DNA of 61,064 nt from Lachnospiraceae bacterium. Its GTDB lineage: Bacteria; Bacillota; Clostridia; Lachnospirales; Lachnospiraceae. The notes under the pieces are model-generated. The model ran no database searches. It worked only from the letters and a program-made list of their open reading frames with translations, and was not told the DNA's origin. Both the position numbers and the translations under genes were made by a program. Shown here piece by piece: positions 36,440 to 43,743 of the stretch (position 1 is the stretch's first letter; each line of letters opens with the position of its first letter). Location: positions 1-61,064 of the forward strand of contig VSOB01000009.1 in the NCBI GenBank assembly GCA_009774625.1, given 5' to 3'.

Positions 36440-36911
36440 AACCATATTCTCCCGTCAACTTTGCTTTCATAAGATTTCTGCCCCGATAAAGTCGTGTTTT
36501 CACTGCATTTTGCGTGATTTTGAGCATCCTGCTGATTTCTTTGACTGAAAATCCCTCCACATAAAACAGCACAAATGGAATCCTGTAATTTTCATGCAAT
36601 TCCAACACGGCCCGGAATACATCCGAGTCCGTTTCCTCATATGCCTGTGCATGCGTCCGGAAATACTCTTCATAAGAAACCTGACCTTTTCTGGTCCGAA
36701 TCATCTGATAACATTCATTGATCAAAATTCTGGTCAGCCACGTTTTGAAACAGGCTTCCCTGCGAAATGTATTCAGCTTCTCAAAAGCATGCAGGATCGC
36801 ACTCTGCATTGCATCCGCGCAATCTGCATCATTTCCGAGAATTGATCTGGCAATATGATACAGACATTTCTCTGCATCCAATACCTCTGCCGTAAACTGC
36901 TCCTTATTCAT
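36429..36911 (-). CDS. ECF-type RNA polymerase sigma factor
   Basis: 160 residues. Region 2 has YHIARSILGNDADCADAMQS and FEKLNTFRREACFKTWLTRI. Region 4 has YRIPFVLFYVEGFSVKEISR and ITQNAVKTRLYRGRNLMKAK, the helix-turn-helix that binds the -35 box. It overlaps the anti-sigma gene, the usual pairing. An ECF-like promoter lies about 110 bases upstream, suggesting self-activation. Targets are unknown; the nearby CotH kinase and glycan genes do not show the same box. Confidence 0.95.
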   Translation of the reverse strand: MNKEQFTAEVLDAEKCLYHIARSILGNDADCADAMQSAILHAFEKLNTFRREACFKTWLTRILINECYQMIRTRKGQVSYEEYFRTHAQAYEETDSDVFRAVLELHENYRIPFVLFYVEGFSVKEISRMLKITQNAVKTRLYRGRNLMKAKLTGEYGYEK

Positions 36912-37237
36912 GTTACATTCCTTTCCCGCCCCGCTTTTCGCCTCTGCAGGCTGTAATTTGCAGCAGCCGGCATCTCCATTGCCCTGCTGCGGTATGAAAC
37001 GGCCGATTTCATTTTACATCACTTAGATGAAACAGCGGCCCAAAAGGTTACAGCAGTTTGGGGAAAATTTTCCATGCAGGTTTTGAAGGTAAGGCCTTAC
37101 AAAGTTCAATGTCAAAATCTCTTTTTTATTAAGTAGGTTTGTCAATTTATATAGATAATTTGCTGCCTGTTCTGGGCTACAGATAATTGACGAATCTACA
37201 TAACGAAAAAGAATTTTGCCACCTGAAACTTCATAGC
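36912..37237. other. Non-coding region with several dyads
   Basis: No gene is seen here. It holds the ECF-like promoter, two perfect 12-base palindromes (GGAAAATTTTCC at 37062-37073 and GTAAGGCCTTAC at 37089-37100), and a pair of inverted 19-base arms (37129-37147 and 37185-37203, 16 of 19 matching) around a 37-base loop. The inverted arms could fold into a long hairpin or bind a protein. No T-run follows them. Confidence 0.55.
37023..37052 (-). promoter_or_regulatory. Candidate ECF promoter of the sigma/anti-sigma operon
   Basis: In the minus direction TGTAACC is followed by CATCTAA with 17 bases between TGTAAC and CATCTA. This closely resembles the ECF promoter pattern of Firmicutes (an AAC-containing -35 and a CGTC-like -10). 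It reads toward the sigma gene, as expected for autoregulation. Confidence 0.6.
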
Positions 37238-37266
37238 AAAAAAAGCCCGGTGCACCGGACTTTTTT
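37238..37266 (-). terminator. Intrinsic terminator after ugd
   Basis: GTCCGG and CCGGGC arms around TGCA, with long A and T runs on the two sides (AAAAAAA...TTTTTT), form a symmetrical intrinsic terminator 8 bases past the ugd stop. It could work in both directions. Confidence 0.85.
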
Positions 37267-37274
37267 CTATATGA

Positions 37275-38585
37275 TTACGATTCCATTGTATTTACGATTC
37301 CGCGCCCGATGCTTTCATAGATAATCGGTACTTTCTTTACATCTTCAATGCGATAGCAGTTGCGGCCGTCCATCACGATGGGCCTTTTCATCAGTTTGGC
37401 GTACAGGTTCAGATCCAGCTCTTTTACCTCGCTCCATTCGGTAAAGATAAAGCAGATATCCGCATCTTTCAATGCTTCCTCCACCGTATCATAATAAGAG
37501 AGGTTTTCATCCTTGATCCGCTTTTTAAAGTTCTCCACTCCCACCGGGTCCCAGGCTTTTACATGGGCGCCGTCCTCCAGAAAGACCGGCACATTGACCA
37601 GAGAAGGGGCTTCCCGCAGATCGTCTGTGCCCGGTTTAAAAGTAAGTCCCAGCACGGCAATATTCAGCCCGTTATAATCTGCATAGTATTTTCTTGCCTT
37701 TTTGGACAATTTATATTTCTGCCCGTCATTGATTTCTATGGCCGCTTTGACGGTTCTCATCTCGCAGCCGTGCTGTGCGGACAAATGGTGCAGCGCCTTG
37801 GTATCTTTCGGGAAGCAGGAACCGCCATAGCCGATGCCCGCATGCAGGAACCGCTTTCCGATCCTCTCATCAAAGCCCATACCCTTTGCCACTTCTTCCA
37901 CATCCGCTCCGATGGCTTCGCAAAGATTGGCAATTTCATTCATATAAGAAATCTTAAGCGCAAGGAAATCATTGGATGCATATTTAATCATTTCTGCACT
38001 TCTCCGGTTGCAGACCATCACAGGCGCATCAAAGTCCCGATACATTTCCAGCAGCTTTTCTTCCGCAAATTTATCATTGACGCCCAGAACGATCCGGGAA
38101 GCATGCATGGTATCCGGCACTGCCGTACCCTGAGCCAGAAACTCCGGATTGGAAGCCACATGGACTCTCAGTTCCAGCGGATTCTCATTCAGCAGCCGCT
38201 CCACTTCATCATTGGTCCCGATCGGCACTGTGGATTTTACAATCACAACACATTCCTTGCTGATACTCGCCGCAATCTGGCTCGCCACCCCAAACACATA
38301 GGCCAGGTTGGCAGAGCCATCCCTCTTTTCCGGTGTGCCCACTGCGATGATGATAACATCCGCATCCGTATATGCCTTTTTATAATCTGTCGTAAAATAA
38401 AGATGATCCATATTTTTTACCATCAGCTCTTCCAGGCCCGGTTCATATATGGGGGATTTCCCGTTTTCCATCATTTTTACTTTATTTTCATCCACATCCA
38501 CACAGGTTACTTCATGTCCATGCTCAGACAGGCAAACCCCTGTCACAAGTCCCACATACCCTGTTCCTGCCACTGCTATCTTCAT
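37275..38585 (-). CDS. ugd: UDP-glucose 6-dehydrogenase
   Basis: 436 residues. AVAGTGYVGLVTGVCLSEHG binds NAD; KSTVPIGT and GIGYGGSCFPKDTKAL with the catalytic Cys follow; the C-terminal UDP-binding domain has GLTFKPGTDDLREAP. It oxidises UDP-glucose twice to UDP-glucuronate. The divergent uxs-like gene can use that product. Its promoter (TTGAAA-17-TATAAT) and terminator show a single-gene unit. Confidence 0.97.
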   Translation of the reverse strand: MKIAVAGTGYVGLVTGVCLSEHGHEVTCVDVDENKVKMMENGKSPIYEPGLEELMVKNMDHLYFTTDYKKAYTDADVIIIAVGTPEKRDGSANLAYVFGVASQIAASISKECVVIVKSTVPIGTNDEVERLLNENPLELRVHVASNPEFLAQGTAVPDTMHASRIVLGVNDKFAEEKLLEMYRDFDAPVMVCNRRSAEMIKYASNDFLALKISYMNEIANLCEAIGADVEEVAKGMGFDERIGKRFLHAGIGYGGSCFPKDTKALHHLSAQHGCEMRTVKAAIEINDGQKYKLSKKARKYYADYNGLNIAVLGLTFKPGTDDLREAPSLVNVPVFLEDGAHVKAWDPVGVENFKKRIKDENLSYYDTVEEALKDADICFIFTEWSEVKELDLNLYAKLMKRPIVMDGRNCYRIEDVKKVPIIYESIGRGIVNTMES

Positions 38586-38654
38586 TCTGCATTCTCCCTG
38601 CTTTTCTTTTGATCGACAATGTTTACGTCCGCATCCTCACCGGACAATACGCTT

Positions 38655-38683
38655 ATTATAATATATCCTATCCTCTTTTTCAA
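38655..38683 (-). promoter_or_regulatory. Promoter of ugd
   Basis: In the minus direction TTGAAA, 17 bases, TATAAT: a near-consensus housekeeping promoter about 70 bases before the ugd ATG. Confidence 0.75.
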
Positions 38684-38726
38684 TAAATAACCCTATGAAT
38701 AAATGGATTTTTCTGTCAAACCGTGG

Positions 38727-38732
38727 TATACT
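38727..38732 (+). promoter_or_regulatory. -10 box of the GT2-uxs operon
   Basis: TATACT lies 50 bases before the GT2 start. The -35 region (TGGATT at 17 bases) is weak, so the promoter may need an activator or be modest in strength. Confidence 0.45.
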
Positions 38733-38782
38733 ATTGGAACAGGCATACGCCATGCATAAAACATACACCAAAGGAGTCAGTT

Positions 38783-39505
38783 ATGAATAAAACTATGAAT
38801 GATATCGTATTATCCGTTGTCATTCCCTGCTATAACGAGAAAAATACCATCGAAACCGTGCTGGATGCTGTACGCAACTGTGGTGTGCAGCATACCGAAA
38901 TCATTGTGGTGGACGACTATTCCACTGACGGTACCAGAGATCTGCTGCAAGGGCCTCTGCGGGGAAAAATCGACCGCCTGCTTTTCCATAAGACCAATCA
39001 GGGCAAGGGCGCGGCGCTGGCAAAGGGCTTTCAGGCAGCCACCGGAGATGTGGTGGTGATACAGGACGCCGACCTGGAATATGATCCCAAAGACTTTGTA
39101 CGTCTGCTGGAGCCTTTTATCAGCGGCAGGGCAGATGCGGATGTGGTATATGGTTCCCGGTATGCCAGAGGGGAAAAATATATGATCAAACGGTTTTATC
39201 ACACCGCCGGGAATAAATTCCTGACCTTTGTATCCAATCTTTTTACGGACCTGGGACTGACCGATATGGAAACCTGCTATAAAATGTTCCGCCGTGAAGT
39301 CATTCAGTCCATCACCATCGAAGAAAAACGGTTTGGCTTCGAACCGGAAATCACAGCCAAAATTGCCAAAAAGGACAAGCGGTATCATATTTACGAGATT
39401 CCGGTTTCCTACTATCCCCGCTCCTATAACGAAGGGAAAAAAATCGGGATCAAGGATGCGTTCCGTGCCATTTACTGTATCCTGAAATACAATCTTTTTT
39501 CATAA
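38783..39505 (+). CDS. DPM1-like family 2 glycosyltransferase
   Basis: 240 residues: LSVVIPCYNEKNTIETVLDA, VVDDYSTDGTRDLL, QGKGAALAKGFQAATGD and IQDADLEYDP (DAD metal site), then FGFEPEITAKIAK, typical of DPM1/polyprenyl-phosphate mannose or glucose synthases without membrane helices. AAAGGAG lies 6 bases before this ATG. It is followed 12 bases later by the UDP-xylose gene, so a role in putting a sugar on a lipid carrier or on a surface polymer is likely. Confidence 0.9.
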   Translation: MNKTMNDIVLSVVIPCYNEKNTIETVLDAVRNCGVQHTEIIVVDDYSTDGTRDLLQGPLRGKIDRLLFHKTNQGKGAALAKGFQAATGDVVVIQDADLEYDPKDFVRLLEPFISGRADADVVYGSRYARGEKYMIKRFYHTAGNKFLTFVSNLFTDLGLTDMETCYKMFRREVIQSITIEEKRFGFEPEITAKIAKKDKRYHIYEIPVSYYPRSYNEGKKIGIKDAFRAIYCILKYNLFS

Positions 39506-39517
39506 TGAGGTAGCTAA

Positions 39518-40450
39518 ATGAATCGAGTACTTGTAACGGGAGGCGCAGGTTTTCTGGGTTCCCATTTATGCGAACGTCTATTACAGGACGGAAACGATGT
39601 CATCTGTGTGGACAACCTCTACACAGGCAGCAAAGATAATATACGCCATCTCATGGCAAACCCTTATTTTGAATTTATCCGCCACGATGTGACCGAGCCG
39701 CTTTATGTGGAAGTGGATCAGATCTATAATCTGGCCTGCCCGGCCAGCCCGGTCCACTATCAGGCCAATCCGGTCAAGACCACAAAGACCAGCGTTTACG
39801 GCGCCCTCAATACTCTGGGGCTTGCCAAGCGGGTAGGCGCCAGAATCCTGCAGGCAAGTACCAGTGAGGTGTATGGCGATCCGGAGATTCATCCGCAGCC
39901 GGAAACCTACCGCGGCTGTGTGAATCCGATCGGTGTTCGTTCCTGCTATGATGAAGGGAAACGGGTGGCGGAAACACTGTTTTTCGATTATCACCGCATG
40001 CACAATCTGGAAATCAAGATCATGCGGATCTTCAATACCTACGGTCCCCGCATGAATCCTTCCGATGGCCGGGTAGTATCCAACTTTATCGTACAGGCAT
40101 TAAAAAACCAGGATATTACTATCTACGGCGACGGTTCTCAGACCCGGAGCTTTTGCTATGTGGACGACCTGATCGAGGGCATGGTCCGCCTGATGGCATC
40201 TCCTGCTGATTTCACAGGTCCCTGTAATCTGGGCAATCCGGGAGAATTCACGATTCTGCAGCTTGCAGAAAAAACCATCGCCCTTACCGGCTCCAAATCC
40301 CGGATTGTATATCGTCCTCTTCCTTCCGATGATCCGATGCAGCGTAAGCCTGTGATTGACCTGGCCAAAGAACATCTGGACTGGGAGCCTCATATCGCTC
40401 TGGATGAGGGGCTGAAAAAAACCATAGACTATTTCAAAAGAGTGATCTGA
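39518..40450 (+). CDS. uxs: UDP-glucuronate decarboxylase (UDP-xylose synthase)
   Basis: 310 residues, extended SDR. VLVTGGAGFLGSHLCERLL binds NAD; NLACPASPVHYQANPVKTTK is diagnostic of the UXS group; STSEVYGDPEIHPQPE and RSCYDEGKRVAE hold the catalytic Thr/Ser, Glu, Tyr and Lys. It turns UDP-glucuronate into UDP-xylose. Ugd, which makes the substrate, is coded on the other strand across the shared promoter region. No xylosyltransferase was identified, though the adjacent GT2 is a candidate to use it. Confidence 0.93.
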   Translation: MNRVLVTGGAGFLGSHLCERLLQDGNDVICVDNLYTGSKDNIRHLMANPYFEFIRHDVTEPLYVEVDQIYNLACPASPVHYQANPVKTTKTSVYGALNTLGLAKRVGARILQASTSEVYGDPEIHPQPETYRGCVNPIGVRSCYDEGKRVAETLFFDYHRMHNLEIKIMRIFNTYGPRMNPSDGRVVSNFIVQALKNQDITIYGDGSQTRSFCYVDDLIEGMVRLMASPADFTGPCNLGNPGEFTILQLAEKTIALTGSKSRIVYRPLPSDDPMQRKPVIDLAKEHLDWEPHIALDEGLKKTIDYFKRVI

Positions 40451-40470
40451 ACAAAATCATCCTTGTAATC

Positions 40471-40519
40471 AGGCCGGGCCTTTGGGAATGTGAAACTGTC
40501 TTTCCCGAAGGCCCGGCCT
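40471..40519 (+). terminator. Intrinsic terminator after uxs
   Basis: AGGCCGGGCC ... GGCCCGGCCT arms, extended by GGGAA/TTCCC, form a long GC-rich stem followed by TTTGTATCATATTTTT on the plus strand. It ends the GT2-uxs operon and faces the convergent rmlD. Confidence 0.85.
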
Positions 40520-40553
40520 TTGTATCATATTTTTACCGGTCTTACTCCATTGA

Positions 40554-41408
40554 TCAGAGTGTTTTCATATATTCTGCAATCGCAGTCTGCCAGGAGGCAA
40601 AGCGGAAGTCTGTGGTCAGGGTCAGCATATAGTTGTCAAGAATCGAGCAGGCGGGACGGTCTGCCTGCCCCGGAAACTTTTCATTATATGCGGCAGTCGT
40701 GACCTCTTCCACAACAGTGGGCTTTCCTGCCAGCCGGAAAATCTCTTTTGCAAATTCTGCCCAACTGCATGAGCCTTCGCAGGTGGCATGAAACACTCCA
40801 TAGTTTTCCGTGGGAAGCAGGCAGGCAATTGCCTTTGCCAGCTCCATCGCATATGTGGGTGTTCCGTACTGATCGTTGACCACCTGCACATGGTCGCTGG
40901 TTTCGGACAGACGGAGCATTGTCTTTACAAAATTGTTTCCATCCCCGTACAGCCATGCGGTACGCAGAATAAAATACCGCCTGCAGAACTCTTTGACATA
41001 AATCTCACCCTGCAGCTTTGTCCTTCCGTATGCACTCATAGGATCAGGCGCGTCAAATTCCCTGTAAGGCTGATCTGTGTTCCCTGAAAAAACATAGTCC
41101 GTGGAAATCTGAAACAGCTTTGCCCCCATTTCCTGTGACGCAATGCTTAAGTTCCTTGCTCCTATGGCATTGATCCGGAATGCCGCTTCCTCATCCTTTT
41201 CACAGCCATTTACATTTGTATGTGCTGCACAGTTGATAATAGCATAGGGTTTGCTCTCGCGGGCCAGCTTCATGACCTGTTCGATATCGGTAATATCCAG
41301 CTCCGCCACATCCGTATTGATCAGTTGATACTCCTTATGATCTGCCAGGACCTGATTGACTGCCCTTCCAAGCTGCCCGTTGCAGCCGGTTACAATAATC
41401 TGTTTCAT
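40554..41408 (-). CDS. rmlD: dTDP-4-dehydrorhamnose reductase
   Basis: 284 residues, SDR. IIVTGCNGQLGRAVNQVLAD binds NADPH; INCAAHTNV, QISTDYVFSG and SAYGRTKLQGE (catalytic Tyr-x3-Lys) are RmlD signatures. It carries out the last step to dTDP-L-rhamnose. The other rml genes are not in the window. Its ATG overlaps the leuA stop as ATGA, with AGGAGG upstream, so it is translationally coupled to an amino acid gene. Confidence 0.95.
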   Translation of the reverse strand: MKQIIVTGCNGQLGRAVNQVLADHKEYQLINTDVAELDITDIEQVMKLARESKPYAIINCAAHTNVNGCEKDEEAAFRINAIGARNLSIASQEMGAKLFQISTDYVFSGNTDQPYREFDAPDPMSAYGRTKLQGEIYVKEFCRRYFILRTAWLYGDGNNFVKTMLRLSETSDHVQVVNDQYGTPTYAMELAKAIACLLPTENYGVFHATCEGSCSWAEFAKEIFRLAGKPTVVEEVTTAAYNEKFPGQADRPACSILDNYMLTLTTDFRFASWQTAIAEYMKTL

Positions 41409-43093
41409 AATCCCTCCTGTTTCCCCAATCCTAATCTGTTCACAGCGGAGAACAATGCCCTGATGGATGCCCTGGTAATGTTGGAGCTGACACCCACGCC
41501 ATAGGTCACTCTGCCTGTTTCAGAATCCAGCAGATGAATATAGGCAGCCGCCTGTGAATTGGAACCGCTCTGCAGCGCATGCTCTTCGTAATCCAGTACT
41601 TTGATGCTGACGCCGAGAGACTCCTGCATCCCCCGCTGTACCGCATCAATCGGTCCGTTGCCGACTGCTTCAAAGGTTTTCTTTTCTCCATGATCTGTAT
41701 AAATCACATCCACTCTCGTATCGAATTGAGACTTAGTCTCTCCAGATAAATCAGAAACATGCAGCTTTCTGAAATGCAGCGGCTCCTTCTGATTCAGATA
41801 TTCGATCCGGAACTGCTCCATAATCTCTTCCGGCGATACTTCTCCCTGCTTTTCGGAAATGGCCTGTATCGTACCTGCAAACTCTTTATGCATTGCCTTC
41901 GGCAGCTTAAAGCCAAAGTAAGTATCCATAATAAATGCCACGCCGCCTTTGCCGGACTGGGAATTGATCCGTACAATCGGCTCATATTCCCTGCCGATAT
42001 CCGCCGGGTCAATCGGAAGATAGGGAACCTGCCAGTATTTCCCTTCTCTTTCTTTCATCGCCTGCACCCCTTTGTTGATGGCGTCCTGATGAGAGCCGGA
42101 AAATGCCGTAAATACCAGCTTGCCGGCATAAGGATGGCGGGGATGAATCGGGATCTTGCAGCATCTTTCATAGATTTCAATGATCTCATTAATATGTTCG
42201 ATATGAAGCCCGGGATCAATTCCCTGGGAAAACATATTGTAGGCAATATTCAGCACATCCACATTGCCGGTCCTTTCCCCGTTGCCGAACAGTGTACCTT
42301 CCACCCGGTCTGCCCCTGCCAGCAGCGCCAGCTCCGCAGAAGCCACCCCGGTACCTCTGTCATTGTGAGGATGCACACTCAATATAATACTTTCTCTGTC
42401 CTCAAAGTGATGGTTCATCCATTCGATCTGATCCGCATATACATTCGGCGTGTTCATCTCCACTGTGGAAGGCAGATTAATAATGATCGGATTCTCTTTG
42501 GTGGCGCCCCATTCTTTCTGAACCGCAGTACAGATATCCAGTGCAAAATCCAGCTCCGTCCCGGTAAAGCTCTCCGGGGAATATTCCAGGATAATCCTGC
42601 CCGGAAAAGCCTGTGCCTGTTCCTTCACCCATCGGGTTCCCTTCAATGCAATCTCTTTGATCTCCTCTCTGTCCATATGGAATACCACATCCCGCTGGAG
42701 GGTGGAGGTGGAATTATAAATATGCACAATTGCCTGGCTGCAGCCCTGAATCGACTCAAAGGTTCTGGCGATCTGTTCCTCCCGGCACTGTGTCAGCACC
42801 TGCACTTTCACATCGTCCGGAATCAGCTTTCTCTCGATAAGCTGCCTCAGAAAATCATATTCAATCTGGCTGGCTGCCGGAAACCCGATCTCAATCTCCT
42901 TGAAACCCAACCTGATCAGATAGGCAAACATCTCTATTTTTTCTTCCACGATCATAGGATCAATCAGCGCCTGATTCCCGTCCCGTAAATCCACACTGCA
43001 CCAGGCCGGCGCCTTTTCAATTTCCTTACCGGGCCATTCCCGTTCCGGATACTCCACCACCGGGTTTTTCCGGTACCGCTTATAATTTAACAT
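41405..43093 (-). CDS. leuA: 2-isopropylmalate synthase
   Basis: 562 residues of the LeuA2 type. CSVDLRDGNQALIDPM and VHPHNDRGTGVASAELALLA carry metal-binding and catalytic residues; the C-terminal third (from about 430) is the leucine-binding regulatory domain with AVGNGPIDAVQRGM and NSQAAAYIHLLD. It condenses acetyl-CoA with 2-ketoisovalerate, the first step of leucine synthesis. GAGAGGGAAAACC precedes the ATG. No other leucine genes lie nearby. A terminator hairpin in the leader suggests attenuation. Confidence 0.96.
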   Translation of the reverse strand: MLNYKRYRKNPVVEYPEREWPGKEIEKAPAWCSVDLRDGNQALIDPMIVEEKIEMFAYLIRLGFKEIEIGFPAASQIEYDFLRQLIERKLIPDDVKVQVLTQCREEQIARTFESIQGCSQAIVHIYNSTSTLQRDVVFHMDREEIKEIALKGTRWVKEQAQAFPGRIILEYSPESFTGTELDFALDICTAVQKEWGATKENPIIINLPSTVEMNTPNVYADQIEWMNHHFEDRESIILSVHPHNDRGTGVASAELALLAGADRVEGTLFGNGERTGNVDVLNIAYNMFSQGIDPGLHIEHINEIIEIYERCCKIPIHPRHPYAGKLVFTAFSGSHQDAINKGVQAMKEREGKYWQVPYLPIDPADIGREYEPIVRINSQSGKGGVAFIMDTYFGFKLPKAMHKEFAGTIQAISEKQGEVSPEEIMEQFRIEYLNQKEPLHFRKLHVSDLSGETKSQFDTRVDVIYTDHGEKKTFEAVGNGPIDAVQRGMQESLGVSIKVLDYEEHALQSGSNSQAAAYIHLLDSETGRVTYGVGVSSNITRASIRALFSAVNRLGLGKQEGL

Positions 43094-43135
43094 GGTTTTC
43101 CCTCTCTTTCTCTATTAACCTGAGTCAATACGAAT

Positions 43136-43170
43136 AAAAAAAAATCCTGCCCGCAGGATTCTCTGCCTGC
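43136..43170 (-). promoter_or_regulatory. Attenuator-like leader of leuA
   Basis: In the minus direction AATCCTGC and GCAGGATT form a stem followed by nine T residues, about 43 bases before the leuA ATG: an intrinsic terminator with no gene between it and the promoter. A second GCAGG just upstream (43166-43170) is identical to the 3' arm and can pair with CCTGC instead, an antiterminator choice. No T-box motif or leader peptide is visible. Confidence 0.6.
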
Positions 43171-43190
43171 AGCGAGCCGCTTCTACGGCA

Positions 43191-43218
43191 TATATACAAA
43201 CCGCCTCAGTGCGGTCAA
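43191..43218 (-). promoter_or_regulatory. Promoter of leuA-rmlD
   Basis: In the minus direction TTGACC, 16 bases, TATATA, placed so that the transcript would begin just before the attenuator-like leader. The distance from the -10 box to the ATG is about 97 bases. Confidence 0.6.
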
Positions 43219-43269
43219 TATTTTTATGATATACTGATATACGGAATCCGGCAGTATTTCCGATATCAT

Positions 43270-43302
43270 AAAAAATCAGCCCATCCAGAGAGATGGGCTG
43301 AT
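43270..43302 (-). terminator. Intrinsic terminator after ptsH
   Basis: An 11-base stem (ATCAGCCCATC / GATGGGCTGAT) with a 6-base loop, followed in the minus direction by TTTTTTAT, about 18 bases after the ptsH stop. Confidence 0.88.
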
Positions 43303-43319
43303 ACATGACGATTAAAATT

Positions 43320-43583
43320 TTATTCCCCAAGACCGCTCTCGATTATCGCAACCAGAGATTTCAGAGCTTCTTCCTCATCCTCTCCTTCGCATACGAATTC
43401 CACTTCATCGCCGCATTTCACACACGCACCCAATACACTTAATACACTCTTCGCATTCGCAGTGCTCTCTCTGAACGTAAACGTAATCAATGATTTAAAC
43501 TGCATCGCTTCTTTGCATAGGATGCCGGCAGGTCTCAAGTGTAGTCCCGTTGGATTTTTAATTACTACCTTTTGGCTTACCAT
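43320..43583 (-). CDS. ptsH: HPr phosphocarrier protein
   Basis: 87 residues. NPTGLHLRPAG holds the active-site His15 (Leu at the following place instead of the usual Ala or Thr), and NAKSVLSVLG holds Ser46, the HPr kinase site. It passes phosphate from enzyme I to the sugar PTS and, as HPr-Ser-P, signals carbon state to CcpA. His15 rules out Crh. ptsI is not adjacent; the gene has its own promoter and terminator. Confidence 0.94.
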   Translation of the reverse strand: MVSQKVVIKNPTGLHLRPAGILCKEAMQFKSLITFTFRESTANAKSVLSVLGACVKCGDEVEFVCEGEDEEEALKSLVAIIESGLGE

Positions 43584-43643
43584 ATCACGTCCTCCGATTA
43601 TCCCTTATCCTATATAAAAAACTATAGGACTTCTTCTTTTGTT

Positions 43644-43672
43644 ATCATACCATGCATTTTGTATTTTCACAA
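43644..43672 (-). promoter_or_regulatory. Promoter of ptsH
   Basis: In the minus direction TTGTGA, 17 bases, TATGAT, about 60 bases before the ATG. The leader holds a short 7-base hairpin (TCCTATA / TATAGGA, at 43608-43629). Confidence 0.6.
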
Positions 43673-43743
43673 GTGCAATCCTGTACTTTTATATAGCCCT
43701 GCGCTGCCTATACAGGATATAAGGTAAACGGTAGCGCACCGCC

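Noticed and set aside
37129..37203. Phase-variable invertible promoter
   Set aside because: The segment between the inverted arms is only 37 bases, too short for known invertible promoters, and no invertase gene is nearby.
43221..43274. Inverted repeat TTTTTATGATAT / ATATCATAAAAA upstream of leuA
   Set aside because: One arm is largely the T-run of the ptsH terminator and the rest is AT-rich, so the symmetry may be chance.
43320..43583. Crh instead of HPr
   Set aside because: The active-site His15 is present (GLHLRPA), which Crh lacks.
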